Part shown: positions 37,811 to 46,282 of the stretch, one piece after another
How positions within the stretch are numbered: position 1 is the stretch's first letter
Layout of the letters: each line of letters starts with the position of its first letter
From: Providencia vermicola
Lineage (GTDB): Bacteria; Pseudomonadota; Gammaproteobacteria; Enterobacterales; Enterobacteriaceae
Length of the DNA: 64,000 nt
Direction of reading: 5' to 3'
NCBI RefSeq assembly: GCF_020381325.1
Contig: NZ_JAGSPI010000001.1
Span: 248,001 to 312,000 of the forward strand
The notes under the pieces: model-generated
The model's database searches: none
Told to the model about the DNA's origin: nothing
Seen by the model: the letters and a program-made list of their open reading frames with translations, nothing else
Made by a program: the position numbers and the translations under genes

Positions 37811-38242
37811 CTATTGTCTTAATGCAATTGCAATGCGATTAAATGCACTCATTAATCCAATGGCTATTGTTAAATCAGAAATCTGTACATCACTAAAATG
37901 GTGTTTTAGCTCATCAAATAAGTTATCAGGGGTGCCACTTTCAACAATATTAACAACCGCTTCAGTCCATGCTAATGCGGCGCGTTCTTGAACACTAAAA
38001 TGATGGCTTACTTGCCACCCTGCGAGGGTATCAATTTTTTTATTGCTTACGCCAGAATTACGTAAGGAGTTCGCGTGCATATCAAGGCAAAATGCACAGC
38101 CATTTATTTGTGATACTCTTAAATAAACCAATTCAACTAGTTCTTTACCTAATCCACTTTTATCGAGGGCGTTTTTACAATCAATGAGTCCTTTATAGGC
38201 TTCAGGAGATAATGTGTTATATGCTAATCTAAGTGCGCTCAT
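37811..38242 (-). CDS. AhpD-like carboxymuconolactone decarboxylase family protein
   Basis: The 143-residue helical protein has the active-site segment RVSQINGCAFCLDMHANSLR (~46-65) with the CxxC and His of the AhpD-type peroxidase core. Family members reduce peroxides or act as alkylhydroperoxidase partners; the exact substrate is unknown. It is divergent from a MocR regulator across 156 bp, so that regulator probably controls it. Confidence 0.85.
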   Translation of the reverse strand: MSALRLAYNTLSPEAYKGLIDCKNALDKSGLGKELVELVYLRVSQINGCAFCLDMHANSLRNSGVSNKKIDTLAGWQVSHHFSVQERAALAWTEAVVNIVESGTPDNLFDELKHHFSDVQISDLTIAIGLMSAFNRIAIALRQ

Positions 38243-38338
38243 GGTGTTTCCTCATATATTTAATCAGTAGATAAAATGCAAAGTACAGTAGCAGCGATTG
38301 TTATGGCCCCATTTTAAGGTTATCTTGACCTAGGTAAA

Positions 38339-38370
38339 GGGACAAGAATAACTGATTTTACTAGGACAAG
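38339..38370. promoter_or_regulatory. Candidate MocR operator: GGACAAG direct repeat
   Basis: GGACAAG occurs at 38340-38346 and 38364-38370, 24 bp apart, and the first copy also forms an imperfect inverted repeat with upstream CTTGACC. Both lie in the short space before the MocR gene and its divergent neighbour. MocR regulators bind direct repeats in their own divergent promoters, so this is a fitting site. Confidence 0.4.
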
Positions 38371-38398
38371 TTTTAGGTGAATGTCATTGGGAGAGCAT

Positions 38399-39868
38399 AT
38401 GTTTTTAAAAATTGATACCAATATTAAGACACCAATTTACCTGCAAATTTACCAGAGAATTCATGAGGGAATTAAAAGTGGCCAACTAAAAGCTGAGCAG
38501 CGTTTGCCTGCAGTAAGAGTATTAGCAAGTGAGCTCAATGTTGCTCGAGGTACGATTGAATTGGCATATCAGCTATTAGTTAGTGAAGGGTTACTTGAAA
38601 CTAAAGGTGCGAAAGGAACCTTTATTTCCCAAACGATAAAAAACCTTCCAATAAATAGATTCAAAGATCCAGAAGACTTGTATCTTGAAGAGAAAGGTTC
38701 CAATAAGACAGTGCTGGTAAATAATCGTTCAAAGTGGAATTTTAGTGATTATACAGTTTTAGCATTTCAATTAGGTATTCCAGCGTTAGATGCCTTTCCA
38801 CATAAATTATGGGCTAGAATTTCTGCAAAAATATTACGTGATAGCCATTTTAATTTGCTAAGTTACCCTGATGTTCAAGGGCTAAAACAGTTAAGGGAAG
38901 GTTTAGCTCGTTATTTAATGATATCACGGGGAATTGACTGCTCCCCAGAACAAATATTTATTAGTTTTGGTCATCGTGCAAGTTTACAATTAATTGCTCA
39001 AAGCTTATTTACAGCAGGAGATACGGGTTGGTTTGAGGAGCCAGGCTACCATATTGCGCGTGATTTTTTACAGCAAATAGGATTAAAACTAATGCCTATA
39101 AGTGTGGATGAGCAAGGGATTAATGTTAAGCAAGGTATTGAAGTGGCACCAGCAGCTAAATTTGTGCTCGTCACACCAACACATCAAAGTCCAACAAACG
39201 TAACATTAACTTTAGAACGCAGATTAGCATTACTTGAATGGGCAAACCAACAAGGTAGTTGGATAATTGAAGACGATTATGATGGTGAATTTCACTATCA
39301 AGGCCGCCCGTTACCTGCATTAAAAAGTTTGGATAGCCAAGAACGTGTTATTTACTGTGGGACGTTTAGCAAAGTATTGTACCCTGCATTACGCCTATCT
39401 TATATTGTCGTTCCTTCTAGCTACCATGACCTTTTCCATTCTACGGCTATGATAATGGGGAATCAATGCCCAAGTTGGCAGCAGGAAATTACCAGTGTAT
39501 TTATCCAAGAAGGTCACTTTGCCCGTCATTTACGTAAAATGCGCCATCTTTATCACCAAAGAAGATCTTTTTTAATAGAGGCGATAAAAATAAAATTGAG
39601 TGATGTTTTTGACATAGAATTACAGGCTGGTGGCATGCATCTTGTTGTCAAAATTATCAATGGAATATCGGCAATTCAATTTTCCCAATCAGCCGAATAT
39701 CATGGTTTAAAAGTTGAAGCTTTAGATGACTGGTTGATAAATAAAAAAGAAAGTGCTTTTTTATTATTGGGTTTTACCAATATAAAAGATAAGCAGGAAG
39801 CATTGATATTGTGTCAAAAATTAGAGGAAATTAACCAGAAGTTGTTATCATCTGGAAGATTTAAATAA
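38399..39868 (+). CDS. MocR/PdxR-type transcription regulator (GntR HTH plus PLP fold)
   Basis: The product has a GntR winged helix (YLQIYQRIHEGIKSGQLKAEQRLPAVRVLA, residues ~10-39) joined to a fold-type I aminotransferase-like domain of about 390 residues with IIEDDYDGEFHYQG and YCGTFSKVLYPALRLSYIV (PLP-lysine in TFSK). Such regulators sense PLP or amino compounds. I prefer the ATG at 38399, with GGGAG five bases upstream; an in-frame ATG at 38381 has a poorly spaced site. Divergent to the AhpD-like gene. Confidence 0.85.
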   Translation: MFLKIDTNIKTPIYLQIYQRIHEGIKSGQLKAEQRLPAVRVLASELNVARGTIELAYQLLVSEGLLETKGAKGTFISQTIKNLPINRFKDPEDLYLEEKGSNKTVLVNNRSKWNFSDYTVLAFQLGIPALDAFPHKLWARISAKILRDSHFNLLSYPDVQGLKQLREGLARYLMISRGIDCSPEQIFISFGHRASLQLIAQSLFTAGDTGWFEEPGYHIARDFLQQIGLKLMPISVDEQGINVKQGIEVAPAAKFVLVTPTHQSPTNVTLTLERRLALLEWANQQGSWIIEDDYDGEFHYQGRPLPALKSLDSQERVIYCGTFSKVLYPALRLSYIVVPSSYHDLFHSTAMIMGNQCPSWQQEITSVFIQEGHFARHLRKMRHLYHQRRSFLIEAIKIKLSDVFDIELQAGGMHLVVKIINGISAIQFSQSAEYHGLKVEALDDWLINKKESAFLLLGFTNIKDKQEALILCQKLEEINQKLLSSGRFK

Positions 39869-40187
39869 AGAAAATCTGATTTATTTAAATGTGATTTATT
39901 TAACTTAAGTTGTATTTATAGGTGGTTTTTTATTGTTGGATTTAAATTGAAAACTTAATTTTAAGCTTTGTAATTAAATTTTAATAACAAAATAACTTTA
40001 TTTTTATAAGCTAAATCAATTAGTTAATTTTATTTTTCTTGGTATGCAATTTTTGCATAAGATTAAGTCCATTTGCATTTCTCTTTAAGTTAAAAAAATG
40101 TAACTATCCAAATCAGGCTCAAGAGTCGCATCCGATAAAAGGTTATAGCTCCAACTATAATTTTACATAAATAAAATAGGGGTACGA
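39869..40187 (+). promoter_or_regulatory. Symporter promoter region with a TATGC-N7-GCATA palindrome
   Basis: In this 319-bp gap a 17-bp palindrome TATGCAATTTTTGCATA lies at 40043-40059. It fits the LysR-type T-N11-A rule and repeats in the racemase/LysR promoter at 42479-42495. No gene is seen here. Confidence 0.6.
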
Positions 40188-41471
40188 ATGAACAGACATA
40201 AACTCATGAAACAAATTATGATAGCGATTGTGCTTGGTATTATATTAGGCTGGGGATGTCATAATTATGCTGCATCAGTGGAAGAAGCAAAAGATATTGC
40301 ATCTTATCTCAATATTATTACTGATGTATTTTTAAGATTAATAAAAATGATTATCGCACCACTGGTTTTTGCTACGATTGTTTCTGGTATTGTTTCCATG
40401 GGAGGTTCATCTTCTGTTGGGAGTATTACCATCAAAGCTATGGTATGGTTTATTTCAGCCGCTGTTATTTCATTATTAATTGGAATGGTTTTTGTTAATG
40501 TTTTCCAATTAGGTGTGGGATTAAATTTAACGGTTCCAGCCGTTGCTGTTGATAGTGGATTAAATACCTCTGGCTTTACATTAAAAGCGTTTATTACTCA
40601 CATTTTTCCAAAAAGTTTTGCTGAAGCGATGGCAAACAATGAAATCCTACAAATATTAGTATTCTCTATCTTTTTTGGATCAGGCCTTGCGTTTATCTGC
40701 AAAGATAAAAAAAGTCCGATTGTGACATTAATCGAAGACTTATCGCGTATCATGTTCCGTATTACTGACTATGTAATGAGCTTTGCACCAATTGCTGTAT
40801 TTGCTGCGATTGCATCTGCGGTAACAGTTGAAGGTCTAGGTTTGTTGTACGACTATGGAAAATTAATTGGTCTTTTTTATGTTGCGTTAGCCGTATTATG
40901 GGGCGTACTGTTCTTTGCAGGTTATGTGTTCTTAGGTAAATCTGTATTTAGTTTAGGGAAATTAATTCGTGAGCCTGTTGCGCTGGCTTTTGCCACCGCA
41001 AGTAGTGAATCCGCTTATCCAAAAACAATGGAAGCACTGAATCAATATGGTGTTCCGAAAAAAGTGACTAGTTTTGTTTTGCCGCTGGGTTATTCCTTTA
41101 ACCTAGATGGTTCGATGATGTACCAGTCATTTGCAGTGTTATTTATTGCCAATGCGTACGGTATTGATTTGAGTATTACTGAACAAATTCTCATTTTGTT
41201 AACACTGATGGTAACAAGTAAGGGGATGGCAGGGGTTGCTCGTGCTTCTATCGTGGTCGTTGCTGCAACTTTGCCAATGTTTAGTTTACCAGAAGCAGGA
41301 ATACTGTTGTTACTAGCGATTGATCAATTCCTTGATATGGGAAGAACTGCAACAAATGTGGTTGGTAACAGCATCTCTACAGCAGTTATTTCCAAGTTGG
41401 AAGAAAGAAAAGGCGGTTTCAAAGAAGACTCAGATGTGATTATCAGTGAAAAAGTGACATCAACATCATAG
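40188..41471 (+). CDS. Dicarboxylate/amino acid:cation symporter (DAACS family)
   Basis: The 427-residue protein has about eight helices plus re-entrant loops. Family marks are IKMIIAPLVFATIVSGI (~55-71), the serine-rich ATASSESAYPKTMEALNQYGVPKKVTSFVLP (~270-300), and LGYSFNLDGSMMYQSFAVLFIANAYGI (~303-330), and DMGRTATNVVGNS (~380) for substrate and Na+ binding. Members carry aspartate, glutamate or C4-dicarboxylates. The neighbouring aspartate-racemase-family gene and shared operator suggest an acidic amino acid. AGGGG precedes the ATG. Confidence 0.9.
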   Translation: MNRHKLMKQIMIAIVLGIILGWGCHNYAASVEEAKDIASYLNIITDVFLRLIKMIIAPLVFATIVSGIVSMGGSSSVGSITIKAMVWFISAAVISLLIGMVFVNVFQLGVGLNLTVPAVAVDSGLNTSGFTLKAFITHIFPKSFAEAMANNEILQILVFSIFFGSGLAFICKDKKSPIVTLIEDLSRIMFRITDYVMSFAPIAVFAAIASAVTVEGLGLLYDYGKLIGLFYVALAVLWGVLFFAGYVFLGKSVFSLGKLIREPVALAFATASSESAYPKTMEALNQYGVPKKVTSFVLPLGYSFNLDGSMMYQSFAVLFIANAYGIDLSITEQILILLTLMVTSKGMAGVARASIVVVAATLPMFSLPEAGILLLLAIDQFLDMGRTATNVVGNSISTAVISKLEERKGGFKEDSDVIISEKVTSTS

Positions 41472-41494
41472 AATTTAAGAGCGTTTTTTAATTG

Positions 41495-41532
41495 AAACCC
41501 TTCTGAGTTTGTTAACTTTAGAAGGGTTTTTG
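41495..41532 (+). terminator. Terminator after the symporter
   Basis: AAACCCTTCT (41495-41504) and AGAAGGGTTT (41520-41529) form a 10-bp stem followed by TT. Confidence 0.85.
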
Positions 41533-41557
41533 CTTTATTCAGATTAATAGTAAGATA

Positions 41558-42445
41558 TTATTTACTTGTTTGGTTACGCATAAATTGCCAAAAACGTTCT
41601 GATGAAATATTGAGTCTCGCTTCTGTTCGATAAATGTATACTCCCATCGTGATGGATAGCGTGTTATCTAGGATAGCAAGTTCATTTTTTTGAAGTTCAT
41701 TTTTAATTGAATAGTCTGGCAACCAGCCCACACCACTTCCGTTAAGCACCATGCGCTTCAGGACGTCGCTCATTGATGAGACAAATGATAGCTCAAAAGG
41801 TAAGTCAGTAGATTTATCCATTAATTGGTTGACTTGTCTCCCCATGTAGCTTTCATCGGTATATTTCATTAAAGGTAGAGTTGTACCATCTAATTTAAAA
41901 AGAGGTTTCTTGTTTCTGTCGCACAATGAAACTAGATGTAAACGACTTTCAAGAATTTTCGCATGCAGAAATGGAGATGACATTAATTCTTCGTTATAGA
42001 AGGATAGAATAAAATCACTTTGCCCTTCTTTTAGTTTATGGACGGCTTCATCAACATTAATTGATTCTACAAAAAAAATCTTATCAATATTTTGTGAAAA
42101 CTGGGAAATAAAATCAGGAAGAAGAAAAACAGAAAGTGAATGCGCTGCTGAGATATTAATTTTCTGCTTGTCGTTATCAACACCTTTAATTCTATTTATT
42201 TGAAAATAGACATCATCAAGTAAGTTTCTAGCATAAACAATGAAACTTTTTCCTTGTGGGGTGAGCTGCAATGGATTGGTGTTTCTATCAAATATTTCAA
42301 AACCAACGGAGGATTCGATAGATTGAATTCTTCGACTAAAGGATGATTGCGATATATTTCTTTTTTCTGCCGCTAAAGTAAAACTGCGACATTCTTCTAG
42401 AACAACAATATCGTGCAACCATTTAATTTCTAGATTACTGATCAT
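41558..42445 (-). CDS. HypT-like LysR-family regulator
   Basis: The 295-residue protein has the LysR winged helix (LEIKWLHDIVVLEECRSFTLAAEKRNISQSSFSRRIQ at residues ~4-40) and a substrate-binding domain whose blocks SAAHSLSVFLLPDF, VDEAVHKLKEGQSDFILSF, FVSSMSDVLKRMVLNGSGVGWLPDY match E. coli HypT/YjiE. HypT answers hypochlorite, but this homologue sits between a symporter and a racemase, so it more likely controls them. It is divergent to the racemase gene across a palindromic site. Confidence 0.85.
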   Translation of the reverse strand: MISNLEIKWLHDIVVLEECRSFTLAAEKRNISQSSFSRRIQSIESSVGFEIFDRNTNPLQLTPQGKSFIVYARNLLDDVYFQINRIKGVDNDKQKINISAAHSLSVFLLPDFISQFSQNIDKIFFVESINVDEAVHKLKEGQSDFILSFYNEELMSSPFLHAKILESRLHLVSLCDRNKKPLFKLDGTTLPLMKYTDESYMGRQVNQLMDKSTDLPFELSFVSSMSDVLKRMVLNGSGVGWLPDYSIKNELQKNELAILDNTLSITMGVYIYRTEARLNISSERFWQFMRNQTSK

Positions 42446-42478
42446 TGTATCCTCTTATGATTATAGTTATTTATTTCC

Positions 42479-42495
42479 TATGCAAATTTAGCATA
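42479..42495. promoter_or_regulatory. LysR-type operator TATGC-N7-GCATA
   Basis: TATGCAAATTTAGCATA is a 17-bp palindrome with the LysR T-N11-A spacing, in the divergent LysR/racemase promoter. A second site of the same half-sites and spacing lies before the symporter gene at 40043-40059. Confidence 0.65.
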
Positions 42496-42568
42496 ACTTA
42501 TAGAAACTCTGCAATTACGAAAGGTGATCATTATGCGATTATATTATTATATTTTATGGGAGCGGATT

Positions 42569-43312
42569 ATGAAAAAAATATTAGGTATGCTAGGGGGAAT
42601 GGGGCCAGGTGCAACGGCAGATGCATTTTATAAATTAATCAATAATACTAAAGCATCTAAAGATCAGGAGCACATACCTGTTATTATTGTCTCAATTCCT
42701 GATATTCCAGATAGAACAGAAAATATTATTCATGATGGAGCATCACCACTACCTGCGATGATAAACTCATTGAAACTACTTGAGAGTGCTGGTGTATCTT
42801 GTATTGTTATGCCTTGCAATACCGCTCATTATTGGTATAAGGATTTAATTAAGGAAGTTAAGGTTCCTTTTATTAGCATTATAGATGCAGCATGTAAAAA
42901 TATTATTAATAATAAAATTAGAAAAGTGGCTTTATTAGCAACGACAGCAACAATACGTACAAAATTATACCAAGAAAAGCTCAGTTTGAATAATGTGGAA
43001 TGTATTGTTCCTGATGAGATTAATCAGTATAAAATAATGCAAAGTATTATTGCCTATAAAGCAGGTGACGTTGATAAAGCGAAGGAACTAATTTATCCTT
43101 ATATTAATATGCTAAAATCTGATGGCATAAATAAATTTGTTATGGGATGTACGGAGATCCCTTTAATCTTAGATGAGGTGGTTAATTGCTCACCAGATGA
43201 ATTTATTGATGCCACTGAGGCTTTAATTAAAGAGGCTATTGATTGGTATAATTTTGGTGATGAACGATTTGAAAAAGAAATGATAAATGTAAATTATCAA
43301 GAGCTAGTTTAA
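42569..43312 (+). CDS. Aspartate/glutamate racemase family protein
   Basis: The 247-residue protein starts KKILGMLGGMGPGATADAFYKL and has the two catalytic cysteines of the aspartate racemase family, Cys83 in VMPCNTAHYWY and Cys194 in FVMGCTEIPLI. These enzymes invert acidic amino acids without cofactor. I choose the ATG at 42569, preceded by GGGAG; an in-frame start at 42524 is possible but has no site. It shares an operator with the nearby symporter, giving a small D-/L-amino acid use unit. Confidence 0.85.
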   Translation: MKKILGMLGGMGPGATADAFYKLINNTKASKDQEHIPVIIVSIPDIPDRTENIIHDGASPLPAMINSLKLLESAGVSCIVMPCNTAHYWYKDLIKEVKVPFISIIDAACKNIINNKIRKVALLATTATIRTKLYQEKLSLNNVECIVPDEINQYKIMQSIIAYKAGDVDKAKELIYPYINMLKSDGINKFVMGCTEIPLILDEVVNCSPDEFIDATEALIKEAIDWYNFGDERFEKEMINVNYQELV

Positions 43313-43375
43313 TTGTATTGTATAGCCAGCACCAGGGTGAATTTTAAATGTGAATTTTAGTCTAATATTGATTTA

Positions 43376-43434
43376 ATAGGTCAGTATTATTTGGTTCTTT
43401 TATTTATGGGCTGATAAATAAAATGAAGACCTAT
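43376..43434. other. Nested inverted repeat before the SPFH gene
   Basis: Outer arms ATAGGTC (43376-43382) and GACCTAT (43428-43434) enclose inner arms TTTTATTTAT (43398-43407) and ATAAATAAAA (43414-43423) around GGGCTG. It could be the racemase terminator or a regulatory structure of the next gene; there is no T tract. Confidence 0.4.
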
Positions 43435-43583
43435 ATGTTTCATTGAGACCTTTTAGTTGTGAAAGAGCAATTTTTTTAATTTATTTGAAAGTTTAGGACT
43501 TTTTTAACTTGTAGTTAATGAGATAGTCGTGACAATAGGCGTTTTATTATAATTATTAGTTATTGTCAGATAGGGATCTACTC

Positions 43584-44528
43584 ATGCAATTTAAATCGAT
43601 GGTCAAATTGGTTATTGGCGCAGCGGTGCTGCTTGTTCTTGGATTGGTTGGGATTAACTCATATACTATCGTTCAAGACGGGTCAGTGAAAGTCGGAACA
43701 TTTTTAGGGAAAGTGGATCCTGTGGCATATGATGCTGGACTGCACTTCCCTATCAATCCATTTACAACTTTCGATACGTACTCAACGAAAGATATTCGGG
43801 TTTCGTTAAAGGAACTTCGAGTTCCTTCACAAGATAAATTAAAATCAATTGTTGATATTACCGTTATGTTGCAATTTGATGGTGCAAAAGCCCCTGTATT
43901 GCGTATTAATGGTGGTACCGAGAGTGAAGCATTGGATAAATATGTACGTCAAAAGTTAATCTCGACAATTTTAGAATTTGGTAAAGATGTGGCAAACGCG
44001 CAAGATCTTTATACTGCAGATACGCAAAGAAAATTACAAGACTCAATTAGAGATGCAATCCAAAGCTATGCATCGCCATATGGTTACACGATTAAAGAAA
44101 TTATGATCCAAGATATTACTTTGCCAGAGGTGGTTCAGGAACAAGTGGTTAATACTAAAATGCGCCAAGAGCAAATTAACCAAGCGAAAGCAGAAGCAGA
44201 AAAAGAACGTGAATTAGCACAGAAGAAAGTTGTCATTGCAGAAGCTGAACGTGAGTCTGCGGAGCAACAAGCTATTGCTAGGGAACGTAATGCGCAAGCA
44301 AATGCGTTTGCAATGCGCCAAGAGGCGGATGCAAAATTATATGCAGCGCAAAAAGAATCAGAGTCTAATGCAATATTACAGCGCACAATCACCCGCGAAA
44401 TGATCAATTGGAAACAGTTAGAGATTGAACAGATTAAAGCGCATAAATATAAAGGTGAGGTGCCTAATATTGTTGTTGGTGCTGATTATGATGGCAAAAT
44501 GATTATGGATATGCGTAGTAATCAGTAA
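43584..44528 (+). CDS. SPFH/prohibitin-domain membrane protein
   Basis: The 314-residue protein has one N-terminal membrane helix (MVKLVIGAAVLLVLGLVGINSY), then an SPFH domain (VQDGSVKVGTFLGKV to IKEIMIQDITLPEVVQEQVV) and a long Ala/Glu/Gln-rich coiled coil (about residues 190-265). Stomatin/prohibitin/HflC-like proteins oligomerise into membrane assemblies that scaffold proteases. The ATG at 43584 has AGGGA seven bases upstream; an in-frame TTG at 43563 is less likely. There is no HflK- or NfeD-type partner beside it. Confidence 0.85.
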   Translation: MQFKSMVKLVIGAAVLLVLGLVGINSYTIVQDGSVKVGTFLGKVDPVAYDAGLHFPINPFTTFDTYSTKDIRVSLKELRVPSQDKLKSIVDITVMLQFDGAKAPVLRINGGTESEALDKYVRQKLISTILEFGKDVANAQDLYTADTQRKLQDSIRDAIQSYASPYGYTIKEIMIQDITLPEVVQEQVVNTKMRQEQINQAKAEAEKERELAQKKVVIAEAERESAEQQAIARERNAQANAFAMRQEADAKLYAAQKESESNAILQRTITREMINWKQLEIEQIKAHKYKGEVPNIVVGADYDGKMIMDMRSNQ

Positions 44529-44556
44529 TTAAATGTAGAAAATATGCATAGAACAG

Positions 44557-44592
44557 AAACCAGCTTTACGAAAAATAAGGCTGGTTTTTTTC
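44557..44592 (+). terminator. Terminator after the SPFH gene
   Basis: AAACCAGC (44557-44564) and GCTGGTTT (44580-44587) pair and run into a further T tract. Confidence 0.85.
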
Positions 44593-44707
44593 TATTTAAA
44601 ATGAGCATTATCGGCGCGAAGGGTGAGTATAAAATGGAGTTTAATAGACATTATAATGATATAAAATGCAAAAACTCTGAGATGTAAGAGAAAAGGATGA
44701 GGTCAAG

Positions 44708-45193
44708 GTGATAGCGATAAGTGCATGTTTACTAGGGTTTTGTGTAAGGTATGATGGTAAACACCAACTCTATACCCCCTTAAAAGAACTCTATGATGCA
44801 GGTAAAGTGATCAGCATCTGCCCTGAAATTCTTGGTGGACTCCCAACTCCTAGAGCCCCTGCAGAAATTGTTGGTGGGAATGGTGATGATGTTTTATTAG
44901 GGCAAGCCAAAGTTATCGATAATAAAGGGATTAATGTCACAGAGGCCTTTGTACGAGGTGCTGAAATTGCACTCAAAAAAGTACAAGATTTAAATATTAG
45001 TATTGTTGTGCTTAAGGCAAATAGCCCATCCTGCGGAAGCCAACAGATTTATAATGGTGAGTTTAATGGCTCATTAAAAGCTGGCATGGGAGTTTGTGCC
45101 GCACTATTTAAACGAAATAATATCCAAATTTTGGATGAAAACTCCCCGAGTTTAATTTCAGTGGTCAATGCATTGTTTCATAGAGAAGAATAA
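44708..45193 (+). CDS. DUF523 domain protein
   Basis: The 161-residue protein reads AISACLLGFCVRYDGKH at the start, CPEILGGLPTPRAPAEI (~39-55), and VLKANSPSCGSQQIYNGEF (~102-120), the conserved Cys-bearing DUF523 pattern. These cysteines could bind a metal cluster; related proteins act in thiolation chemistry, but function here is unknown. GTG start with AAGG upstream. Confidence 0.85.
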   Translation: MIAISACLLGFCVRYDGKHQLYTPLKELYDAGKVISICPEILGGLPTPRAPAEIVGGNGDDVLLGQAKVIDNKGINVTEAFVRGAEIALKKVQDLNISIVVLKANSPSCGSQQIYNGEFNGSLKAGMGVCAALFKRNNIQILDENSPSLISVVNALFHREE

Positions 45194-45427
45194 ATATAAG
45201 GTTAGATAATTTTTAATATAAATTATACTTATTTTAAACCTAAGTTAAATTCATGTTGTTTAATGCTAAACTACAAGGGAGTCACACTGAGATTTACACG
45301 TTTCAAGTCATTGTTGGATAGTGAAATGGTGTTTTTATCTGAATATATCATAATATCATTTACTCACTAGATAGTTATCTTGTAATCATGGTATATCATC
45401 AGGAAATAAAACTGATGAGTTAACATA

Positions 45428-46234
45428 ATGTTTAATATCTCTGAGTTGATTAATGATTCACCAATAGATTCGATTCTTTTATTTATAATCACGTTTGTTT
45501 TGTTGATTTTATCTGCTTACATTGGCAAATATATTTTTAAGCGTAAATCAGTTCATGAAGAAATTGCTGATGATGAAGCTAAAATTATTCTAGGGGCAAT
45601 TTTATCACTGTTAGGTTTACTAATTGGTTTTGTGCTTTCTATTTCCATTAATGGTTACAATAACCGCCAACAAACAGAAGAAAATGAAGCTATCGCGATT
45701 GGCACAGCATATCAACGTGCCCAGCTATTGAATGCTGATGATCGAAATAAAGCATCCCACCTTATCCAGCAATATTTAGAAGCGCGTGTTGAGTTTTTTA
45801 AATCAGGGATCAGTGATGAAAATAACCAATGGCGCATGGTCTCGCTAGAGAAACAAAACCAGCTTTGGGAAATTGCTGTCAAAGAAGCAAACCAATCACC
45901 AAACCCTGTTGTTGCCTCTGTATTAAGCGCATTTAGTGATCTTTATCTTTCTCAGCAAAAAACAATGGCAAGTTGGCGGCATCAAATTCCGAATGCAACT
46001 TGGCTTCTCCTTATCTTTTTTGCTGTCTGTTCCAATGTCCTTATTGGCTACAATATTCGCGGTACTAAGGGGAAAAATTGGCTGATCCTCATTCTACCTT
46101 CATTAACCACATTGGCATTATTCATGATTGCTGAAATTGATGTGCCAGGAGAGGGGATGATCCACGTTGTTCCGGATGACTTAGTTTTATTGCAGGAATT
46201 CTTATTTAAGGATGGTGCATGGTTGGGAAAGTAG
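45428..46234 (+). CDS. DUF4239-like (bestrophin-like) membrane protein
   Basis: The 268-residue protein has two N-terminal membrane helices (about residues 16-36 and 53-74), a soluble helical middle (QTEENEAIAIGTAYQRAQLL to QQKTMASWRHQIPNATW) and two C-terminal helices (WLLLIFFAVCSNVLIGYNI and LILILPSLTTLALFMIAEID). This 2+2 layout and the EENEAIAIGTAYQRA segment fit DUF4239. Function unknown. Confidence 0.75.
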   Translation: MFNISELINDSPIDSILLFIITFVLLILSAYIGKYIFKRKSVHEEIADDEAKIILGAILSLLGLLIGFVLSISINGYNNRQQTEENEAIAIGTAYQRAQLLNADDRNKASHLIQQYLEARVEFFKSGISDENNQWRMVSLEKQNQLWEIAVKEANQSPNPVVASVLSAFSDLYLSQQKTMASWRHQIPNATWLLLIFFAVCSNVLIGYNIRGTKGKNWLILILPSLTTLALFMIAEIDVPGEGMIHVVPDDLVLLQEFLFKDGAWLGK

Positions 46235-46244
46235 AATAGAAATA

Positions 46245-46276
46245 AAGCTCCCCAAGTAAGATATCTTGGGGAGCTT
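46245..46276. terminator. Bidirectional terminator between convergent genes
   Basis: AAGCTCCCCAAG (46245-46256) and CTTGGGGAGCTT (46265-46276) are 12-bp perfect arms with an 8-base loop. Confidence 0.85.
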
Positions 46277-46282
46277 GTTAGA

